DNA of 8,654 nucleotides from Bryobacteraceae bacterium. GTDB lineage: Bacteria > Acidobacteriota > Terriglobia > Bryobacterales > Bryobacteraceae. The notes under the pieces are model-generated. The model worked only from the letters and a program-made list of their open reading frames with translations, was not told the origin of the DNA and searched no databases. Location of the stretch: assembly GCA_014379815.1 (NCBI GenBank), contig JACMLA010000165.1, positions 1 to 8,654 of the forward strand, written 5' to 3'. The translations under genes were made by a program, and so were the position numbers. Below are positions 1-5,534 of this stretch, one piece after another (the first letter of the stretch is position 1; each line of letters starts with the position of its first letter).

Positions 1-53
1 GCGTTCGAAAATCGCCGGGAACGAGGCAACGGTTTGGCACAGTGTTCCGGACG

Positions 54-74
54 GATTAGTCCTCGGGAGTCGGC
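54..74 (+). repeat. Left copy of a 21-bp imperfect direct repeat
   Basis: This 21-bp stretch, beginning gattagtcctcgg, matches 577-597 at 19 of 21 positions in the same orientation. The two copies are 523 bp apart and bracket the hicB/hicA module. A match this good is unlikely by chance in a window of this size. No coding explanation covers both copies. It could be a duplicated target or a degenerate dispersed repeat; the sequence does not decide. Confidence 0.5.
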
Positions 75-86
75 TTGTAAGACCCT

Positions 87-325
87 TCAGAGGGAATTGA
101 GGATTTCATCGCGGGATACGGCCTTGTGCTGCGCCACCGAACGCAGAATCGAGATCAACGTGCCGATTCGCAATGTCTCATGTGCGGGCACAGCAAGACG
201 GTGCTGCGATGGCTCGGACGTCTCCAGGATGATATGGCTTCCAACCTGGTGCACCGGGATGTAGTGCCAAGCCTGCAAAGGGCACGAGCCGGTTGCTGAC
301 CCGAGAGGTCGCGAAGGAGCCTCAA
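87..325 (-). pseudogene. hicA: HicA-type mRNA interferase toxin gene, frameshifted
   Basis: HicA toxins are small dsRBD-fold ribonucleases that cleave mRNA and are neutralised by HicB. The first part is read from a TTG at 325-323 and gives LRLLRDLSGQQ...ALCRLG, a typical HicA N-terminus. About 20 codons in, near 265-264, the frame breaks: two bases are extra or one is missing. The homology then continues in another frame with VGSHIILE, LAVPAHETLRIGTL and the tail DEILNSL, ending at TGA 89-87. The G-S-H motif that carries the family's catalytic histidine is kept. The TTG overlaps the hicB stop (TTGA, 325-322), which suggests translational coupling in the intact ancestor. Translation from a TTG at 278 would give a 63-residue fragment without the first helix. 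A sequencing error at one base could also explain the break. Confidence 0.72.
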
Positions 326-540
326 GCTACGGTAAGAACCTCATCGCGGATGAGGTGAAGGCGAACGCTGGCGGGCGCAGGCCCGTCAAAGTGGAAAGCG
401 CTCACAGCTTCGATGACGTTCCGGCGGAGTTCGTCCCATGAATTAGCTTGTGTGAATATGCTTTCCGTCAGGCACTCGGCGCAGTAGCCACCATCCTCCT
501 CCTGCACGACTTCAAACACCAATTCACTCATATGCTCCAT
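322..540 (-). CDS. hicB: Short HicB-like antitoxin
   Basis: This 72-residue protein has the HicB partial-RNase-H-like fold signature: FEVVQEEDGGYCAECL, then a helix WDELRRNVIEAV, then ASVRLHLIRDEV. In the family this domain binds and blocks HicA. The usual C-terminal ribbon-helix-helix or HTH DNA-binding domain is absent, so it belongs to the short, single-domain class and may not autoregulate by itself. Such short proteins are often mislabelled as a 2-oxoisovalerate dehydrogenase. Two starts are possible: ATG 540-538, or ATG 531-529, which gives MSELVFEV. The second has GGAG only three bases upstream, while the first has no visible ribosome binding site. Its stop overlaps the TTG of the broken hicA, the antitoxin-first order common in this class. 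Because hicA is frameshifted, the antitoxin may be an orphan. Confidence 0.78.
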   Translation of the reverse strand: MEHMSELVFEVVQEEDGGYCAECLTESIFTQANSWDELRRNVIEAVSAFHFDGPAPASVRLHLIRDEVLTVA

Positions 541-576
541 CGTAAGCCGGGATGGTGATGCCCAATTGGCGCGCCC

Positions 577-597
577 GATTACTCCTCGGAAGTCGGC
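577..597 (+). repeat. Right copy of the 21-bp imperfect direct repeat
   Basis: Same orientation as the copy at 54-74, differing at two positions (59/582 and 67/590). The 5' half also forms a weak hairpin, CCGA (575-578) with TCGG (586-589). It lies just upstream of the hicB start. Confidence 0.5.
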
Positions 598-620
598 AGG
601 GCCAACCCAACTGCCGGAGG

Positions 621-633
621 CCCGTTACTCGGG
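621..633. repeat. Small hairpin cccg-ttact-cggg
   Basis: Arms CCCG (621-624) and CGGG (630-633) surround the loop TTACT. The same TTACT or TTAGT core occurs in both copies of the 21-bp repeat, so this may be a third, more degenerate member of the same repeat family. It is short, and chance is possible. Confidence 0.3.
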
Positions 634-874
634 AGGTATGCAGTGTGTTCCGGAGTAGATCGACGATCTCAAAGATCCGCGAACAGGGCGATCAGAAAGT
701 CGACCAGACCCGGGGGGAGAGATCAGGGCGAGTCTGTACGCTGCTGGCAGTACCTGAGGTTCCGGCGTGTATTGCAACGGCCCTGATAAAACCGACCGGG
801 AACTAACATTGTCTGCAGATCCGTTCATCAGCACGACCATGCTAAGACCAACATCGAATACCAGTCTGGGCTGA

Positions 875-1451
875 TCACGGACGACGAAGATACTCGGGAA
901 TGGCCCACCTGAGCTTTCCGGTCTTGCCCTGAATGCTGACACTGAGTTCAGCTTCCTTATCAGTTGCCGAAAAGATCGGCTTCCCATCATCCTCGTGCCG
1001 CGGGAAAACTAACCAGAAGAGCTGATAGGAATAGTCTCGGGGAGGGACCGCGGCCAGGCTCCGCACTTCCGCGAGAGACGGGGTGCTTCTCCCGCCAACG
1101 ACGAGATAGCCGGAAGGCTCACCCGAAGTAGCATACGACGAGTTTTCACTCCGTGCGCCCAACAGTGCGGTCCAGTCTGACGGAACGATTCCGGAACCCT
1201 CTCGCGGGTCAATCTCAACTTGGATGACAATTTCTCCTGCGGCGAGTCCGGCGGCCACCAGCGTTCGTGTCTCGTCGGAACTGAGCGCCTTACTGATCTG
1301 CTCCAATCAGGCTAAGGCTTTGATAACGGCGGGTGTCATCCACGTTGCACGAAGCTTGAAGTTGACACTGCGGTCCGTGGCAAGAATACTCCTCGTCTGC
1401 GCCGTGGAGGGCGACTGCAGTGAAGAGCTTTAGGACGAGCGAGCGGCTCAC
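875..1451 (-). pseudogene. Secreted hypothetical protein, disrupted by frameshift and TGA
   Basis: I do not recognise the family. GTG 1451-1449 overlaps the upstream gene's TGA by four bases (GTGA) and opens with a Sec-like signal, VSRSLVLKLFTAVALHGA. Near 1390-1405 the sensible reading moves to another frame, which gives TRSILATDRSVNFKLRATWM and PAVIKALA. It then meets TGA at 1309-1307 and continues in the same frame as LEQISKALSSDETRTLVAAG, VIQVEIDPREGSG, PSDWTALLG, DYSYQLFWLVFP and TGKLRWAIPEYLRRP, ending at 877-875. The pieces read as one mature protein of about 170 residues, probably beta-rich. The TGA is one transition away from CGA, and an arginine would suit the helix. The 143-residue 3' part alone, from TTG 1306, has no signal peptide. 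This could be two real lesions or sequencing errors. Confidence 0.62.
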
Positions 1452-2017
1452 TGCTCCAACTTTTGCAGGATGGTAATTACCTCTTTGCCGCCAAAGGCGG
1501 TTTTTCCAACAACAACGCCTAGAAACTGATATCCGGCTTCCCCCGCCTGCCTCAGCTCCTTTTCCATAGTGGACGTTTTAGTCGTGGAAAGGAGCTTATA
1601 GTCAATGCGTTTGGCCTTTGTGCCGGCTACTGTTTTCTCAAGGATCACCGCAACCTCTCGTCCCCCGAATGCGGACTCGAAGACAGTCTGCCCACAGTAG
1701 CTAAAACCCTCTGCACCCGCCTGTTGCATTTCCTTCTCGAGTGTCCCTGTTTTTGAGGTCGCCAATAGAGAATACTTCCTGCCAGGAGTGGGGTCGCTTG
1801 CAGCCTTTTTCATTACAACGATGACTTCTTTTCCACCAAGGCCAGATTCTCCGCCCATTACCCCGCTGAAAACGAATCCGGCATCGGCGGCCTGATTCAT
1901 CTCTTTCTCCATAGAGGATGTCTTTGAGGTCGCGAGCAGTCGATAGTCGAACTGTTCCGCGGCCCGGGACGCTGCGCACAAACTCAATGCGGACAAGATG
2001 TACACTCGGAAACGCAT
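1448..2017 (-). CDS. Secreted protein of three tandem 48-residue repeats
   Basis: A 189-residue protein. Residues 1-19 (MRFRVYILSALSLCAASRA) form a signal peptide with a likely cut after ASRA. The mature part is three copies of one module at about 23-70, 81-128 and 138-186. Each reads (D/K)Y-x-LL-(A/S)T-(S/T)KT, then a helix with MEKE or LEKE and QA, then AGF or AGY, then (G/A)FGG(K/R)EV followed by a hydrophobic strand and K. Each unit looks like a beta-alpha-beta fold resembling the small DUF4177-type domains; that comparison is inference. The frame stays open upstream to 2278, but that extension is arginine-rich and lies over a pseudogene remnant, so I chose the ATG that begins the signal peptide. 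No strong ribosome binding site precedes it. Its stop overlaps the next gene's GTG (1451-1448), so the two form an operon. Function unknown. Confidence 0.8.
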   Translation of the reverse strand: MRFRVYILSALSLCAASRAAEQFDYRLLATSKTSSMEKEMNQAADAGFVFSGVMGGESGLGGKEVIVVMKKAASDPTPGRKYSLLATSKTGTLEKEMQQAGAEGFSYCGQTVFESAFGGREVAVILEKTVAGTKAKRIDYKLLSTTKTSTMEKELRQAGEAGYQFLGVVVGKTAFGGKEVITILQKLEQ

Positions 2018-2234
2018 AACGGTTAGCGCCAGTATCTCACGAATATGATACTCGCCCCCTACCATTTCGTGGCCGAGCCTCGGGCGCCACCAAACTTCAA
2101 GCTGACCGTAAAGTTCAGGGCCACGGAGTTCACACATAGTAATAAAGGCCGGAACTTGCCGTCGGAAGCGGATTGCGTGCTCTGAACACTTCGCGAGTAC
2201 TTCGTCGGATCGTGAAGCCGAGTGGAGCTCTCGA

Positions 2235-2556
2235 CGCGCACTGAACGCGAATAGTCCGAGTCTGCAGGTGAGGACCATGCCCAGGAGACAGGCAAGCTCA
2301 GATCAGTACTGTGAAATCGGCTTGTAACAGGTATTCCCGGGCACTCGTACTCATCGGCCAATCCCAGCTCCGCCAAGGCCATCGGGAGCTTCACTCCTCC
2401 CATGGACGGTCCCCTACCCGACTCTCGTTTGAGCCGTTACATGGCCTTCTCCAGATTTCCGCGCACGATCCCGGCGTTCCAATCGACCCGGTCCAAAGTG
2501 CTCGACACGACGTACTTTTTTGGCGCGACGATCGTCGGGGCGGAGGGTCCGTCCAT
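2235..2556 (-). pseudogene. Remnant of a dihydrofolate-reductase-family (RibD-C-like) protein
   Basis: The minus strand encodes recognisable pieces of the C-terminal half of a small NADPH-dependent reductase of the DHFR/RibD C-terminal superfamily. From about 2530 it reads PKKYVVSSTLDRVDWNAGIV and RGNLEKAM, then an in-frame TAA. It then gives RLKRESGRGPSMGGVKLPMALAELGLADEYE in the same frame (2403 onward covers GGVKLP to DEYE). A later frame gives SPGHGP near 2270-2285, matching the family's LAGHGPTLF motif. The N-terminal half is missing: just upstream lies the transposase remnant, so a deletion or insertion joined the two. Downstream, 2018-2234 holds no recognisable gene. The family assignment comes from remembered motif order (KYVVS, GGVKLPLALAELGLIDEYE, GHGPTLF). 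The right-hand end is approximate. Confidence 0.66.
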
Positions 2557-2760
2557 TCAGGCGTCCCTCCCGTCCTCGCCGGCGCTGGGCAGCCGGGCTA
2601 TGGCAACGAAGGACCGCCCGGATGTCATGAAGGGCGGGCGGAAACACCCGGCCAGCTGGCAGGCGGCATGCCGATGAAATGTCACAAACAGCGGTTGTCC
2701 GATCACGTAGCGATGAGGAAGCCGTCGGCTCGAAAACTTCACCAGTCTGATAGTGCGCAT
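2557..2760 (-). pseudogene. N-terminal remnant of a REP-associated tyrosine transposase (IS200-like)
   Basis: From ATG 2760-2758 the minus strand reads MRTIRLVKFSSRRLPH, then RYVIGQPLFVTFHRH. This matches the start of Y1/IS200-like RAYT transposases, where a basic segment leads into a strand ending FVTF and the first metal-binding histidine follows. The frame then slips: another frame gives LPAGRVFPPALHD, after which the first frame resumes with TSGRSFVAIARL and ends at TGA 2559-2557. At least two frameshifts are therefore needed. The second HUH histidines and the catalytic tyrosine are absent, because the C-terminal two thirds is gone and the next recognisable sequence belongs to the DHFR-family remnant. 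REP-like palindromes sit 25 bp upstream of the start. Confidence 0.66.
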
Positions 2761-2784
2761 GAAGTGCAGAACCTCCCCGAAGAT

Positions 2785-2821
2785 GCGGGTCTGGAGACCC
2801 ACAGCAGTCCTGGAGGACTAC
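2785..2821 (-). repeat. Two tandem REP-like palindromes
   Basis: On the minus strand the first unit begins GTAG (2821-2818) and is part of the perfect hairpin AGTCCT-CC-AGGACT (2819-2806). The second begins GTGG (2802-2799) and contains the perfect hairpin GGGTCT-CC-AGACCC (2800-2787). Both units have the same orientation, a 19-bp period, six-base arms and a CC loop. A GTAG or GTGG tetranucleotide at the 5' edge of a short palindrome is the known layout of REP elements recognised by RAYT transposases, and a RAYT remnant lies just downstream. An outer pairing, GTCTGGA (2789-2795) with TCCAGAC (2828-2834), is also possible. Confidence 0.55.
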
Positions 2822-2835
2822 CCCACGTCCAGACA

Positions 2836-2857
2836 TTTCACAGGCTTTTGTGTGAGA
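2836..2857 (+). promoter_or_regulatory. Hairpin in the leader of the kinase gene
   Basis: TTTCACA (2836-2842) pairs with TGTGAGA (2851-2857), seven pairs including one G-U, around an eight-base loop, GGCTTTTG. It ends seven bases before the upstream GTG candidate and includes the GAG that would serve as its ribosome binding site. If folded in the mRNA it could limit initiation there, leaving GGAG 2867-2870 for the ATG at 2874. There is no U-tract, so it is not a terminator. The regulatory role is inference. Confidence 0.28.
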
Positions 2858-2873
2858 TGATTTCGTGGAGTTT

Positions 2874-5534
2874 ATGCGCTGTGCCTCCTGCGGCCTCGAG
2901 CTGAACAAAACCGGCGCGTCCTGCCCACGCTGCGATCCAACGATCGTGGTTACCGTACCAACCGAGGCGACAACAACAGGCAACCCCGCCCCCTTTGCGA
3001 CGGCCCAAGAGCGCTTTCTTCCCGGTGCAATTCTCTCCGGACGTTACCGGATCGTGTCTTTGCTTGGCAAAGGGGGAATGGGCGAGGTGTACCGCGCCGA
3101 CGACCTCACACTTGGGCAGCAGGTCGCGTTGAAGTTCCTGCCCCATGCGTTGAATCGCAATGAAGACGCACTCAGGCGCTTCCGGAACGAAGTTCGGGTG
3201 GCACGTCAGGTGTCGCATCCCAATGTCTGTCGCGTCCATGATGTCGGCGAGGTCGAAGGTCAGATGTTCCTCTCCATGGAATATGTGGATGGAGAAGATC
3301 TCGCATCGCTGCTGCGCCGAATCGGCCGACTACCGGAGACAAAAGCTCTCGAAATTGGGCGAAAACTCTGTGCCGGTCTTGCCGCTGCGCACGAGAAGGG
3401 GGTCTTGCACCGTGATTTGAAGCCGGGCAACATCATGCTCGACTCCCGTGGACAGGTGGTTCTTACAGACTTCGGCCTCGCAGCGGTTGCGGCCGAGATT
3501 GCGGGTAGTGAGGTGCGCAGCGGCACTCCGGCGTACATGGCTCCGGAACAGCTGGCTGGAAAAGAAGTCACGGTTCGAAGCGACATCTACGCACTTGGGC
3601 TGGTGCTGTATGAACTGTTCACCGGCAAGCGGCCGTTCGAAGCAGAAAGTCTGGCGGAACTGGTACAGGCGCGGGAAGAGAGTTCTCCAGCCAGCCTAAC
3701 CAGTCATGTCCGCGATCTCGATCCGGCAATCGAAAGAGTCATTCTGCGATGCCTCGATGCAGACCCCGCGCGGAGACCCGTCTCGGCTCTCGCCGTTTCC
3801 GCAGGCTTACCGGGAGGGGATCCGCTGGCAGCGGCGCTGGCTGCTGGCGAGACTCCCTCACCGGAGATGGTGGCCGCGGCAGGGGGCGAAGTTGCCATCA
3901 AGGCTCCTATAGCAATGGCGCTTACCGCCGCAATCCTGATCGCGATAGCGGTGCACCTAACTCTGACCGCCCAGAGCTCGGCCCACGAAGCTCTGCGACC
4001 CACGCAACCTCCTGAGGTTCTCCAGTACAAGGCACGTGAGTTGATCCGCCAGCTCGGTTATTCCCCACAGGCCGCGGACTCGGAGCGTGGGTTCGCATGG
4101 GGCAGCAAATACATAGACTGGGCGTTTGGACAGAAGCCGCGTCCACCGTGGTCGGACATCTTGCGCGGCAGAGCACCGGCGCTTCGTTTCTGGTACCGGG
4201 ACAGCCCGTATCCGCTATTGGGATCCATGTTTCACGACGACTTGCTCACCATGGGTCAGGTGCGGCCAGACGATCCTCCACCGCTGGATTCTGGCTCGCG
4301 ATACATCGAACTGGACCCCGAAGGCCGGCTGGTCGAGTTCCGGGCGATGCCCGCGGAAAAGGTCGAAGCCGCAGGTGAATCAGGCGCAGGTGAATCAGGC
4401 AAGGAGCCCGACTGGTCGCCGTTGTTCCAGTTGGCCGATGTGGACCGTAGAACGTTCCAGGAAGCGACTCCGCAATGGCGATTTCTGGAGGCCTCGGACG
4501 TCAGGCGTGCATGGACGGGAGTATGGCCTGGTTCCCAGCACCCTCTTCGTGTCGAGGCGGCGTCGCTTGCCGGTAAGCCGGTCGTGTTTGTGCTGCTTGG
4601 GCCGTGGGCGACACCCATTCGGATGCCACCAGTTGAGAATAAATTTGACTGGTCTCTGGCCCTCCTGACTGGACTCGGAGCGTTATTGCTGGCGACCTCG
4701 GTCTGGCTGGCAAGAATCAACCTGCTACGAGGACGAGGCGATCGGCGAGGTGCCCTGCGACTGGGGATCTTTCTGGGATGTGTCCAACTCCTGCTGTGGG
4801 CTTCGCGCGTGCATCTGACTCCAGGCTTTGGCCTTGCGGGATTGCTGATCGTCGCGATTGCAACGGCAACGTTTTTCGGTGTGCTGGTGTGGGTGCTGTA
4901 CCTGGCTCTTGAGCCCTATGTCAGGCGTTTCTGGCCGACAACCATCATCTCGTCCACGCGACTCTTAAGCGGCCAGTTTCGGGACAGTATGGTGGGACGC
5001 GACGTTCTTGTCGGCTTTGGAATCAGCTGCATCTGGCGACTGATCAATCACGCCAAGCGCATCAGTCTGGATCGTGCTCCTGAAATCCCTTCAGAAGAGT
5101 TCTTTACCAGCGCGCGAAGCGGGTTAAGCGAGGTTCTGGAAAATGTCCCACACGCCGTACGGGACTCGCTGCTTTTCTTCTTCCTGCTGTTCCTGCTTTG
5201 GATGCTGCTGCGCAGAAACTCTGCAACGGCAGTCGCATTCACATTGATCTTCACTGCAATCGGTTTCGTGTCTTCCACAAGTGTCTGGGACCTTCTGCAC
5301 CTGGCCGTCATCTATGCCAGCCTTGCAGCGGTGACGCTCCGTTTCGGACTGCTTGCCTTAGCCTGCGCGATTCTTGCCGACGGCTTGATAGGTGACATTC
5401 CTGCAACGTTCGAAATGTCCGCATGGTATGCACCTGCTTTTGTATTGATGAGCCTGACCGCTGTTGGTCTGGTGCTTTGGGCACTTCGTCAGACGACACG
5501 CGGTCAGGTTCACTTCGGCGAGCTGTTGCGCTAG
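2874..5534 (+). CDS. Membrane Ser/Thr protein kinase with zinc ribbon and multi-pass C-terminus
   Basis: A Hanks-type kinase of 886 residues that phosphorylates Ser/Thr of unknown cytoplasmic targets. In order it has a zinc ribbon, C3-x2-C6...C17-x2-C20; a linker; and a kinase domain about 54-307. That domain has glycine loop GKGGMG 65-70, VALK with Lys87, helix-C Glu106, HRDLKPGN 179-186, DFG 199-201 and APE 223-225. All catalytic residues are present and it is an RD kinase. One membrane helix (about 344-364) leads to a soluble region to about 592, probably outside the cytoplasm. Roughly eight further helices fill 593-871. The tail lacks PASTA, WD40 or TPR sensor repeats. Residues about 499-508 contain a duplicated AGESG. 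ATG 2874 is chosen because the protein then begins right at the ribbon (MRCASCG) and GGAG precedes it by three bases; GTG 2865 is the alternative. No cognate phosphatase is nearby. The 3' end meets the next gene at CTAG. Confidence 0.9.
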   Translation: MRCASCGLELNKTGASCPRCDPTIVVTVPTEATTTGNPAPFATAQERFLPGAILSGRYRIVSLLGKGGMGEVYRADDLTLGQQVALKFLPHALNRNEDALRRFRNEVRVARQVSHPNVCRVHDVGEVEGQMFLSMEYVDGEDLASLLRRIGRLPETKALEIGRKLCAGLAAAHEKGVLHRDLKPGNIMLDSRGQVVLTDFGLAAVAAEIAGSEVRSGTPAYMAPEQLAGKEVTVRSDIYALGLVLYELFTGKRPFEAESLAELVQAREESSPASLTSHVRDLDPAIERVILRCLDADPARRPVSALAVSAGLPGGDPLAAALAAGETPSPEMVAAAGGEVAIKAPIAMALTAAILIAIAVHLTLTAQSSAHEALRPTQPPEVLQYKARELIRQLGYSPQAADSERGFAWGSKYIDWAFGQKPRPPWSDILRGRAPALRFWYRDSPYPLLGSMFHDDLLTMGQVRPDDPPPLDSGSRYIELDPEGRLVEFRAMPAEKVEAAGESGAGESGKEPDWSPLFQLADVDRRTFQEATPQWRFLEASDVRRAWTGVWPGSQHPLRVEAASLAGKPVVFVLLGPWATPIRMPPVENKFDWSLALLTGLGALLLATSVWLARINLLRGRGDRRGALRLGIFLGCVQLLLWASRVHLTPGFGLAGLLIVAIATATFFGVLVWVLYLALEPYVRRFWPTTIISSTRLLSGQFRDSMVGRDVLVGFGISCIWRLINHAKRISLDRAPEIPSEEFFTSARSGLSEVLENVPHAVRDSLLFFFLLFLLWMLLRRNSATAVAFTLIFTAIGFVSSTSVWDLLHLAVIYASLAAVTLRFGLLALACAILADGLIGDIPATFEMSAWYAPAFVLMSLTAVGLVLWALRQTTRGQVHFGELLR
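4371..4400 (+). repeat. Perfect 2 x 15-bp tandem duplication inside the kinase gene
   Basis: The unit gcaggtgaatcaggc occurs twice head to tail (4371-4385 and 4386-4400). It is a multiple of three and encodes AGESG twice, in a charged, flexible part of the presumed extracytoplasmic region. Perfect identity suggests a recent slippage event, and copy number could vary between strains. Confidence 0.8.

Larger units (their letters stand above)
541..874. other. 334-bp non-coding spacer with small repeats
   Basis: I see no convincing gene here on either strand. Open frames exist (for example 552-806 on + and the 5' part of 625-990 on -), but their translations are low-complexity, arginine- and serine-rich and match no family I recognise. 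The stretch contains the right copy of the 21-bp repeat and a small perfect hairpin. It would have to hold the promoter of hicB, but I see no good -35/-10 pair. Confidence 0.5.

Noticed and set aside
552..990. Open frames on both strands in the 541-990 spacer
   Set aside because: No family motif, atypical composition, and overlap with the better-supported 875-1451 gene.
1448..2278. 276-residue version of the triple-repeat protein
   Set aside because: The extra 87 residues are arginine-rich and overlap remnant DNA, whereas ATG 2017 begins a clean signal peptide.
2311..2904. Long plus-strand open frame upstream of the kinase
   Set aside because: Its translation is rich in His, Arg, Ser and Gly with no family signal, and it is antisense to recognisable RAYT and DHFR-family remnants.
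4126..4668. 180-residue plus-strand frame inside the kinase gene
   Set aside because: Out-of-frame shadow of a gene with clear domains; the composition is Arg/Ser/Trp-rich.
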